From assembly GCA_905212505.1 (NCBI GenBank), contig CAJMEO010000018.1:1-7653 (forward strand): a stretch of DNA of 7,653 bases, read 5' to 3'. A program made the position numbers and the translations under genes. This DNA comes from an uncultured Christensenella sp. (lineage in GTDB: Bacteria; Bacillota; Clostridia; Christensenellales; UBA1242). How positions within the stretch are numbered: position 1 is the first letter of the stretch; each line of letters begins with the position of its first letter. The notes below the pieces were generated by a model. The model saw nothing but the letters and a program-made list of their open reading frames with translations. It ran no database searches and was not told the origin of the DNA. Of the stretch, positions 1 through 4,534 are shown piece after piece.

Positions 1-2
1 AT

Positions 3-419
3 CCAGAAATTAAAGCAAAACACGAAGTGTTTGCAAAATTGGAAAAAGATGCTTATTCAGCTGAAATTGAATATGAGGAAAGAGGAGATGAAGCACTTTC
101 TGAAAAGTGGAGTGATTTGCTTGATAAGCTTGAAAAGTTTAATAACTCTGAATATGCTTTTGCAATTTTCAATACATTTGCAAAACAAAATCCAAAACTA
201 TTGGTTATGGGTGGAAAAAAAACTATTTGGAAAGATGTTTTTGGCTTAGATTTTGAAGCTTTATCTGATGATGAAAAATCAGAATTGATACCTATTTGTG
301 AAGGCGGTGGGGCTTATAGGCTTACAAAGGAACATTATGAAGAAGTTGAAATTGATAATGTCACTTTGAAAGAAAGAAAAACCAAAAGACGCCTTAGCGA
401 TGAAGATTTATGTAAATAA
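3..419 (+). CDS. Tandem paralog 1, small protein of unknown function (5' end cut by window)
   Basis: The reading frame is open from the first complete codon to TAA at 417-419. It begins PEIKAKHE, which aligns with residues 8-15 of the next gene (PEIKKAHK), so only about 7 codons and the true start lie left of the window. The GTG at 27 is internal, not the start. The family is not recognised. The protein is soluble-looking and charged, with no signal peptide or membrane segment. The N-terminal half looks helical (KLEKDAYSAEIEYEER). The second half carries the family core: an aromatic helix (FAIFNTFAKQNP), a single Trp (IWKDVF), then EGGGAYRL followed by an HYEEVEIDN block, and a basic tail (KERKTKRRL). 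That C-terminal block is closely matched by paralog 3 (EGGGAYRL, YYEEIEIDNVSL). The three copies lie head to tail in one apparent transcription unit. No function can be assigned from sequence alone. Confidence 0.85.
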   Translation, partial: PEIKAKHEVFAKLEKDAYSAEIEYEERGDEALSEKWSDLLDKLEKFNNSEYAFAIFNTFAKQNPKLLVMGGKKTIWKDVFGLDFEALSDDEKSELIPICEGGGAYRLTKEHYEEVEIDNVTLKERKTKRRLSDEDLCK

Positions 420-444
420 CACATTAGAAATAAAGAGAAAAGTA

Positions 445-861
445 ATGTTTAAATTTGATGAATATCCAGAAATAAAGAAAGCGCATAAAATGAGTGAGGA
501 CTTTAATATGCGTACTTATAAGAAAGAATTTGCATATGAAAGAACCAATAACAGTGGCGCAAAAACTAAATGGGCTGAATCAATTAGAGATGAGGCAAGT
601 TTTAATGAACAGATTTATGCAAATATTGTGTTTGAAACATTCTCAAAAATTAAGCCTGTTTTAACAGTTGTAAAGACTGGTGAAAAAGTTGCATGGAATA
701 AATGTTATGCTGAAACTTTTGAAAAGTTAGACAAAAATCAAAGAAAAACTTTGTTTATGTTAATTGAGGATGAATATCCATATCGCTTGCCAGACGAGTA
801 TTATGACGAGAGAGATTGGTACGAAGAAAGTAAAAATCTCAAAGCGGGGCAAAAGAAATGA
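445..861 (+). CDS. Tandem paralog 2, small protein of unknown function
   Basis: A 138-residue protein, intact. An upstream in-frame ATG at 400 exists, but it overlaps paralog 1 by 20 nt and has no ribosome-binding sequence. The ATG at 445 follows a purine-rich AAAGAG stretch and places the family motif FDEYPEIK at residues 4-11, as expected from the other copies. The family core follows: helix IVFETFSKIKP (61-71), W84, and an acidic LIEDEYPYRL block (106-115) where paralogs 1 and 3 have an EGGGAYRL-type sequence. It then continues with DEYYDERDWYEE. The tail is Lys-rich. It is the most divergent of the three copies in the C-terminal half, having lost the GGG turn and the EIDN segment. Its TGA (859-861) overlaps the ATG of paralog 3 in an ATGA arrangement, implying translational coupling. 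There are no membrane segments and no recognised domain. A role as a small cytoplasmic binding or regulatory protein is only a guess. Confidence 0.85.
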   Translation: MFKFDEYPEIKKAHKMSEDFNMRTYKKEFAYERTNNSGAKTKWAESIRDEASFNEQIYANIVFETFSKIKPVLTVVKTGEKVAWNKCYAETFEKLDKNQRKTLFMLIEDEYPYRLPDEYYDERDWYEESKNLKAGQKK

Positions 862-1303
862 AAATTGATAAATTTCCAGTGCTAGAAAGCATGCATTACA
901 AATTTGCTTTGCTTGAAAAAGATGTATATACTTTGGTGTTCAATATGAAAAAACTTTGGACAATGCATTGCTTGAAAAATCAAAAGTGCTCACAAATAAA
1001 CTTGATGCATTTTGTGAGCATGAATATTCAAAAGCGGTTTTTGATGTTTTTTCAAAAATTGCACCAAAAATTGTAAAAATGGACGGAGAACATTATAATT
1101 GGAGCCAAGTTTTTGGCTCTGATTATTTTGCGTTGACCGGCCAACAAAAAAGCGATTTGGTTTCGTTGATAGAAGGTGGCGGGGCATATCGCCTTTCTGC
1201 TGAATATTATGAAGAAATCGAGATTGACAATGTGTCTTTGAAAAACCACAAAATCAACCGCAAATTGAAGGATAGCGCCTGTTTTAATGTTGGCGGATAT
1301 TGA
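858..1303 (+). pseudogene. Tandem paralog 3, disrupted by a one-base frameshift near 936-937
   Basis: ATG at 858 overlaps the stop of paralog 2, with a G-rich stretch (845-848) 9 nt upstream. The first frame gives MKIDKFPVLESMHYKF, then LLEKDVYTL, aligning with paralog 1 (AKLEKDAYSA). From 938 the homology continues in another frame: VQYEKTLDNALLEK, then the full family core (VFDVFSKIAPK, NWSQVF, LIEGGGAYRL, YYEEIEIDNVSL) to TGA at 1301-1303. Where the alignment needs one codon between TTG (933-935) and GTT (938-940), only two bases (GT) are present. Total length 446 nt is one short of 149 codons, which fits a single-base loss. Unshifted, translation would run off-family to a stop at 1074-1076. 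No good slippery heptamer is seen, so a pseudogene or a sequencing/assembly error is likelier than programmed frameshifting. The body is otherwise free of stops, so the lesion is recent or artefactual. Confidence 0.8.
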
Positions 1304-1327
1304 CTTTTCTTTTTTGTGTGATATAAT
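1300..1327 (+). promoter_or_regulatory. Sigma-A type promoter for the 207-residue gene
   Basis: The -35 box is TTGACT (1300-1305), the spacer is 16 nt, and the -10 is TATAAT (1322-1327), preceded by TG one base away (1319-1320), which makes an extended -10. The -35 box overlaps the TGA stop (1301-1303) of paralog 3. Transcription would start near 1334, leaving a leader of only about 16 nt that begins at the ribosome-binding site. Confidence 0.8.
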
Positions 1328-1333
1328 TTTATC

Positions 1334-1340
1334 AGAGAGG
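1334..1340 (+). promoter_or_regulatory. Ribosome-binding site AGAGAGG
   Basis: AGAGAGG lies 9 nt before the ATG at 1350 and fixes that codon as the start. It is the best Shine-Dalgarno match among the plus-strand genes. The predicted transcript starts at or next to it. Confidence 0.7.
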
Positions 1341-1349
1341 AAAAGTTAA

Positions 1350-1973
1350 ATGGAATTTAAAATTACACGCATTGAAGATTTGCGTTTTCATGATTATATG
1401 AACGAGATAACTCGCTATGAGCAAGTTTTAAGAAAGCGCCCAGACCTTGCATGCAAAAAACGTATTCAAGACGAAATAAACGAGCAAAGACAAATGCTTG
1501 AAAAATATTCGCTTGATGCCGACGAATGCGAAGATATTGATGCTTTGTGGGATAGTTTCGAAGAGTTTGAAAGCGAAAAAATTGATGAATATTATAATGA
1601 AATGACATCATATTTCAAAACTCTTTATGCAATTTTCGAAAACCAAACCGCAAGAGAAACAAGACGCCTTGATTTTGACAGATATCCAAAAATCAAAGAG
1701 ATGAATTGGGCTGTGAATGTGATGAAACATTGCAAAGGCAATTCATATCAAAATCTTGTTGATTCTGGCTCAAAGTTTGTTCAGCCACCAGTTGAGTTTT
1801 CTGGAATTTTGGAAAGAACAACCGCTTCGGAAGTTTTGAATCTTGAATATCAAGACATGATAGATTTCTGCCAGGCTGTGCGCACTGCATGGAATGACCG
1901 TTTAAACGAAGAACAAGCAGAGTTCCGCCGTGCTCATGCAGCGGAAACTGAAGAAGAAAGTTCAAAAGAATAG
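1350..1973 (+). CDS. Protein of unknown function, 207 residues, sharing the FDxYPxIK motif with the tandem family
   Basis: This is not a recognised family. The protein is soluble-looking, highly charged and probably mostly helical. Residues 1-105 are rich in Glu, Lys and Arg with coiled-coil-like stretches (ITRYEQVLRKR, QDEINEQRQMLEKY, FEEFESEKIDEYYNEM). Residues 109-118 read FDRYPKIKEM, matching FDEYPEIKKA at the start of paralog 2, and the DNA matches too (1674-1703 against 454-483). Beyond the motif the sequence (NWAVNVMKHC, then LEYQDMIDFCQAVRTAW) no longer follows the tandem family clearly. It could be a fusion of an extra N-terminal helical domain to a diverged family member, or the motif may be a shared interaction segment. 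The last ten residues are acidic (ETEEESSKE). It has its own promoter and ribosome-binding site and ends TAG, with a terminator about 120 nt downstream. No signal peptide or membrane segment is seen. Confidence 0.85.
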   Translation: MEFKITRIEDLRFHDYMNEITRYEQVLRKRPDLACKKRIQDEINEQRQMLEKYSLDADECEDIDALWDSFEEFESEKIDEYYNEMTSYFKTLYAIFENQTARETRRLDFDRYPKIKEMNWAVNVMKHCKGNSYQNLVDSGSKFVQPPVEFSGILERTTASEVLNLEYQDMIDFCQAVRTAWNDRLNEEQAEFRRAHAAETEEESSKE

Positions 1974-2090
1974 TTTATCATTATTGCATTTCACTATACT
2001 TTTCATTTTTAATTTCTTATTTCAAAAATAAAAGGCGAATCAAAATGAGTGTGAAAAAAGAAAAGATGATAAATTAAAATATCAAAATAA

Positions 2091-2120
2091 AAAAGTCCAA
2101 ACCTTATGGCTTGGACTTTT
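2091..2120. terminator. Bidirectional rho-independent terminator
   Basis: A 13-bp stem (2091-2103 with 2108-2120) carries one A-C mismatch (2101/2110) and a TTAT loop. The outer four pairs are A-T, so U-rich tails form on both strands. Rightward it ends the 207-residue gene (stop 1973). Leftward it lies 9 nt beyond the tRNA-Gly 3' end and ends that transcript. Confidence 0.85.
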
Positions 2121-2129
2121 CTTGATTTT

Positions 2130-2203
2130 TGGAGCAGGTAGCGGGAATCGAACCCGCAACTAAAGCTTGGGAAGCTCTCATTTTGCCACTAAACTATACC
2201 TGC
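2130..2203 (-). tRNA. tRNA-Gly, anticodon CCC
   Basis: A 74-nt cloverleaf. The acceptor stem is GCAGGTA / TACCTGC, U73 is the discriminator (usual for tRNA-Gly), and CCA is encoded. The D arm is GTTT-AGTGGCA-AAAT with a closing G-T pair. The anticodon stem AGAGC / GCTTT holds a 7-nt loop TTCCCAA with CCC at positions 34-36. The variable loop is four bases, and the T arm is GCGGG-TTCGATT-CCCGC. It reads the GGG codon. The segment GAGAGCTTCCCAAGCT resembles known bacterial tRNA-Gly(CCC) genes. It is a single gene with its own terminator directly downstream. Confidence 0.95.
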
Positions 2204-2238
2204 AAAAAAACAAAAGGTTGCTAGCATTAAACTTGATG

Positions 2239-2244
2239 ATTATA
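2239..2244 (-). promoter_or_regulatory. Candidate -10 box for tRNA-Gly
   Basis: TATAAT on the minus strand places transcription start near 2232, about 29 nt before the tRNA 5' end. No good -35 box sits 16-18 nt upstream (GTGCTA at 17 nt), so this is a weak call. The strong terminator at 2288-2318 separates the tRNA from the upstream operon and makes a separate promoter necessary. Confidence 0.45.
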
Positions 2245-2287
2245 ACCACATCAATTTCAAATAGCACAGCATGTTAACTGTTTTATC

Positions 2288-2318
2288 AAAAAAGGTGTAT
2301 GGTTTTATCCACACACCT
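2288..2318 (-). terminator. Rho-independent terminator of the glycosyltransferase-acyltransferase operon
   Basis: Read on the minus strand, a 10-bp stem (2309-2318 with 2293-2302) with one mismatch and a 6-nt loop is followed by six U residues (A-run 2288-2293 on the plus strand). It lies 73 nt past the acyltransferase stop. On the plus strand the stem has no U tail, so the direction is clear. Confidence 0.8.
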
Positions 2319-2354
2319 ATTATACATCAAAATTTTTAAAATTGCAAATATATT

Positions 2355-2376
2355 AAACTTTTTCGCCAAAAAGTTT
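2355..2376 (-). other. AT-rich hairpin just after the acyltransferase stop
   Basis: A perfect 9-bp inverted repeat, AAACTTTTT (2355-2363) and AAAAAGTTT (2368-2376), with a CGCC loop, lies 15 nt beyond the stop codon. It has no proper U tail on the minus strand. It may be a weak first terminator or a 3'-end stabilising hairpin ahead of the stronger one at 2288-2318. Confidence 0.45.
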
Positions 2377-2391
2377 TTTTACACTTTTCAA

Positions 2392-3063
2392 TTAAAGAGT
2401 GTTTATTTCATCTATTATTTTTTCTTTTATTCTATCTTTTTGCTCTTCAAAAGGCAACTTATCATCAAAACTTATTGGTTCTTTTTCAACAATCAAGCGT
2501 TTTTCATCATCCAAAACTAGCGGCACAAACATTAGGTGCTTTTTTGTTTTTTTGTAATATAATTTCTCTAAAAACAAAAATCCCGAATAAATATCGCTTT
2601 GTTCATCTTTTTTTGCCTTATAATTTTTATCTGGAAACACAGCAACGGATTCTCCACACATCAAAAAATTTAAAGCATTTTTTAATGTGCCAAAAGCCCT
2701 TTTATCATCACCTCGAAATACCGGAATAAACTTTGCAGAGTTCATGATTTTTGGAACAAAAGTGCCAGCCAATTTGGCCAAAAATTTTTTATTCTTTTTT
2801 TCTTTAAACGTAACATTCAAAAAATGCGAATAGGCTTCTTCTTTTGTGAAAAAATTATGCAAAACCATAAAATGTAAATCTTTTTTAAATGACCTTGCAA
2901 CCGTTAATGGACCATGCATATTTAAGTGCCTAGAAACATAAACAACGGGCTTATCATACTCTTTTGGCGAATTTTTATATTTGCATTTTGGAGCAAACAT
3001 ATTTGCTTCTGCACGCACAAATTTAAAGAAATTTCCATAAAATTTATTTTTCTTTTTTTTCAT
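2392..3063 (-). CDS. PlsC-like lysophospholipid acyltransferase family protein, divergent active site
   Basis: A 223-residue protein from ATG at 3063. A longer frame to a TTG at 3108 is possible but would overlap the upstream gene by 65 nt. The acyltransferase blocks appear in canonical order. Block I is VSRHLNMHGP (H46); block II is FIPVFRG (112-118); block III is VAVFPDKNY (140-148) in place of FPEGTR; block IV is FVPLVL (179-184). Members of this family transfer an acyl chain to lysophosphatidate or related glycerolipids at the inner membrane face. Here the HX4D catalytic pair reads H46 then G51, so the Asp is missing, and the Glu of FPEG is Asp. The enzyme may use a different acceptor or be inactive. 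The N-terminus is very basic (MKKKKNK), suited to membrane-surface binding, and no transmembrane helix is evident. It overlaps the glycosyltransferase gene by 20 nt, so the two are probably co-translated and work on the same envelope lipid. Family assignment is fairly sure; substrate is unknown. Confidence 0.75.
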   Translation of the reverse strand: MKKKKNKFYGNFFKFVRAEANMFAPKCKYKNSPKEYDKPVVYVSRHLNMHGPLTVARSFKKDLHFMVLHNFFTKEEAYSHFLNVTFKEKKNKKFLAKLAGTFVPKIMNSAKFIPVFRGDDKRAFGTLKNALNFLMCGESVAVFPDKNYKAKKDEQSDIYSGFLFLEKLYYKKTKKHLMFVPLVLDDEKRLIVEKEPISFDDKLPFEEQKDRIKEKIIDEINTL

Positions 3064-4138
3064 TAAACACCCACTTTTGTTGAATTTTGTAAGAGAATAA
3101 TGCAACAATCAAATCCATCGCACCCTTGAACAGAGTTATCAAAATTGCCCTATTAAATATCTTACTCCAAACAAAAGCAAACAGATATGATAACCCCAAT
3201 TGAAAACTCCAAAGGATGTAATATTTAAATATACTTTTTTTGCTCTTTCCATTAAAAACAAATTTATAATTAAATGTGAAATTTAAAATTGAAGAAAGAA
3301 CACGAGCAGAAATTGTTGCTAAAAAAGAATGTAATGCAATGTTTTGACCTGTAAACACAAATCTTGTGAAAAGATAAAATGCAACAACATCTAACACTGA
3401 AGAAAGAACAGAAGAAACAAAATACCAGCCTAAATTTTTCAACAGCACTCCAAGAACTCGCATGCTGTCGGTGAATGTTTTGTAGTGCGAAACTTTTTCA
3501 ACATCGTCTGGTTTTGGCTCATAAACTGTTGTAATATCAGTTTCTTCTATTTTTATATTTTTTTTGTTAACTTGAATGAGCATATTCATTTCATATTCAA
3601 ATCTTTCACCCTTAATTTTGCACAACAAGTCAAGCAAATTGTATGAAAATGCTCTCAGCCCAGTTTGAGTGTCTTTTAGTTTCATTCCATATAAAAACCT
3701 AAACAATCTTCGTGTTTGAATATTCCCATTTTTGCTTCGTTTTGGAACATTTGGTGCATAAAAATCACGAGCACCTAGTAGCAAGGCTTGTGGATTGTTA
3801 AACGCGCTTTTGCAAACGTTTAATAAGTCTTTGATTAAATGCTGACCATCACAGTCTGCGGTTACAAACACGAAACTAGAATCAAAATTTTGCTTGCAAT
3901 ATTCAAAAGCTGTTTTTAATGCATAGCCTTTTCCATGATTTTCCGGATAACTTAAAAGTGTGCAGCCTTCAATTTTTGCAATTTCATCAAAAATCTCTTG
4001 ATATGTTTGTTCACTTCCGTCATTCACAACAATTAAATTTGGAATTTCTTTAAGTAAATTTTTTGCATAATCTATAAATGAATGAGGCGGCTCGTATGCT
4101 GGAATAATTGCCACGATTTTTTCTTTGTTATAAACCAT
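3044..4138 (-). CDS. Family 2 glycosyltransferase fused to a GtrA-type membrane domain
   Basis: A 364-residue protein. The catalytic GT-A domain (about 1-215) resembles dolichol-phosphate mannosyltransferase: IPAYEP (12-17), VNDGS (38-42), NHGKGYALKTAF (67-78), the metal and nucleotide-sugar motif ADCDGQH (94-100), DTQTGLRAF (156-164) and RFEYEMN (179-185). It probably moves a sugar from a nucleotide donor to polyprenyl phosphate on the cytoplasmic face. The C-terminal GtrA domain (about 236-360) has four hydrophobic segments near 237-258, 266-288, 305-327 and 333-355, with the repeated GtrA signatures NFTFNYKFVF and KIQQKWVF. GtrA proteins are linked to moving or presenting lipid-linked sugars, so one polypeptide combines synthesis and membrane handling. 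The start is ATG at 4138, because AAAGGA lies 8 nt upstream. The ATG at 4147 abuts that sequence and would add only three residues. It is the first gene of the operon, from a consensus promoter. The sugar and final acceptor (teichoic acid, glycolipid or other) cannot be read from the sequence. Confidence 0.92.
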   Translation of the reverse strand: MVYNKEKIVAIIPAYEPPHSFIDYAKNLLKEIPNLIVVNDGSEQTYQEIFDEIAKIEGCTLLSYPENHGKGYALKTAFEYCKQNFDSSFVFVTADCDGQHLIKDLLNVCKSAFNNPQALLLGARDFYAPNVPKRSKNGNIQTRRLFRFLYGMKLKDTQTGLRAFSYNLLDLLCKIKGERFEYEMNMLIQVNKKNIKIEETDITTVYEPKPDDVEKVSHYKTFTDSMRVLGVLLKNLGWYFVSSVLSSVLDVVAFYLFTRFVFTGQNIALHSFLATISARVLSSILNFTFNYKFVFNGKSKKSIFKYYILWSFQLGLSYLFAFVWSKIFNRAILITLFKGAMDLIVALFSYKIQQKWVFNEKKEK

Positions 4139-4146
4139 TTTACACA

Positions 4147-4152
4147 TCCTTT
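4147..4152 (-). promoter_or_regulatory. Ribosome-binding site AAAGGA deciding the glycosyltransferase start
   Basis: AAAGGA on the minus strand ends 8 nt before ATG 4138. The alternative ATG at 4147 overlaps the last base of this site, so it cannot use it. Confidence 0.7.
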
Positions 4153-4274
4153 ATTTTTATATTTGATATTTTCATTATGCAATTTTTAGCTTAATACTGC
4201 ACAAACTTTGGCTTATGTAAATTAAATATTATCAATATTAATTGTTTTAAAAATTAGTAACCATTAAGTATTTA

Positions 4275-4303
4275 ATTATAGGTTATTTTTAACATTTTGT
4301 CAA
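4275..4303 (-). promoter_or_regulatory. Perfect-consensus sigma-A promoter of the glycosyltransferase operon
   Basis: On the minus strand TTGACA (4298-4303), a 17-nt spacer and TATAAT (4275-4280) match the consensus at every position. Start of transcription falls near 4268, giving a leader of about 130 nt to ATG 4138. The leader is AT-rich, with one weak imperfect hairpin around 4220-4247. No riboswitch class is recognised in it. Confidence 0.88.
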
Positions 4304-4311
4304 TTTTTTAA

Positions 4312-4344
4312 CGCAATTGCGAAATTAGATTAAATGTCTAATTT
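4312..4344. promoter_or_regulatory. Palindrome and inverted repeat just upstream of the promoter
   Basis: CGCAATTGCG (4312-4321) is a perfect 10-bp palindrome ending 9 nt upstream of the -35 box. It abuts an 8-bp inverted repeat AAATTAGA (4322-4329) / TCTAATTT (4337-4344) with a 7-nt spacer. Both are upstream of the promoter relative to transcription, a position suited to an activator or to DNA bending. No known operator is recognised, and chance AT-rich symmetry cannot be excluded for the second repeat. Confidence 0.4.
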
Positions 4345-4385
4345 AAAATTATTAACTTTTTATAAACAACTAAAACACAATATAA

Positions 4386-4409
4386 AAAATCCCTTAATTT
4401 TAGGGATTT
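4386..4409 (-). terminator. Rho-independent terminator of tRNA-Thr
   Basis: An 8-bp stem (4387-4394 with 4402-4409) with a 7-nt loop begins directly after the tRNA CCA end and is followed on the minus strand by TTTTATA. The plus-strand side lacks a U tail, so it acts leftward only and ends the ileS-tRNA unit. Confidence 0.8.
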
Positions 4410-4485
4410 TGGAGCTGATAGCCGGATTCGAACCGGCGACCTATTGATTACGAATCAATTGCTCTACCAACTGAGCCATATCAGC
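4410..4485 (-). tRNA. tRNA-Thr, anticodon CGT
   Basis: A 76-nt cloverleaf with encoded CCA. The acceptor stem is GCTGATA / TATCAGC with U73, as in other Gram-positive tRNA-Thr genes. The D arm is GCTC-AGTTGGTA-GAGC. The anticodon arm is ATTGA-TTCGTAA-TCAAT with CGT at 34-36, reading ACG codons. The variable loop is AGGTC, and the T arm is GCCGG-TTCGAAT-CCGGC. It lies 49 nt downstream of ileS on the same strand, with no clear promoter between, so it is probably released from the ileS transcript by processing. Confidence 0.95.
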
Positions 4486-4488
4486 ATA

Positions 4489-4509
4489 TTAGGCGCTTTT
4501 CGCACCTAA
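4489..4509 (-). other. Hairpin between ileS and tRNA-Thr, possible processing signal
   Basis: On the minus-strand RNA, TTAGGTGC (4509-4502) pairs with GCGCCTAA (4496-4489) over eight pairs, including one G-U, with a GAAAA loop. On the plus strand the same position is a C-A mismatch, so the structure favours the ileS-tRNA transcript. It has no U tail and sits three bases before the tRNA 5' end, so it is unlikely to terminate transcription. It more likely marks or protects a cleavage site. Confidence 0.55.
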
Positions 4510-4534
4510 TTTTAATTGTTTTTATTTGACTGCT

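Larger units (their letters stand above)
3..1303 (+). repeat. Tandem array of three paralogous genes
   Basis: Three head-to-tail units of about 420-450 bp encode one family. Similarity is visible in DNA as well as protein. The ATCCAGAAAT at the window start recurs at 464-473. The GGGGC-TAT block encoding GGGAYR (306-321) recurs at 1180-1194. Copies 1 and 3 share more of the C-terminal half than either shares with copy 2, so the order of duplication was probably not simple. Spacing is tight: 25 nt between copies 1 and 2, and a 4-nt overlap between copies 2 and 3. More copies may lie to the left of the window. Confidence 0.75.

Noticed and set aside
400..444. Upstream ATG giving paralog 2 fifteen more residues
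   Set aside because: It overlaps paralog 1, has no ribosome-binding sequence, and the extra residues have no counterpart in paralog 3, whose start is clear.
930..941. Programmed -1 frameshifting in paralog 3
   Set aside because: There is no X-XXY-YYZ slippery heptamer and no clear downstream pseudoknot. A simple one-base loss explains it.
2045..2077. Ten-codon open frame (MSVKKEKMIN) preceded by AAAAGG at 9 nt
   Set aside because: The ribosome-binding match is good, but ten codons in an AT-rich spacer with no promoter or homologue is too little to call a gene.
2299..2729. Plus-strand open frames over the acyltransferase gene
   Set aside because: They are Phe/Tyr/Ile-rich translations of the antisense of an AT-rich gene, without start signals or family features.
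3064..3108. TTG start extending the acyltransferase by 15 residues
   Set aside because: It is a rare start codon with a large overlap with the upstream gene. ATG 3063 gives a typical basic N-terminus and a 20-nt overlap.
4486..4534. Separate promoter for tRNA-Thr
   Set aside because: Only loose matches such as TAAAAT without a -35 box were found in the gap.
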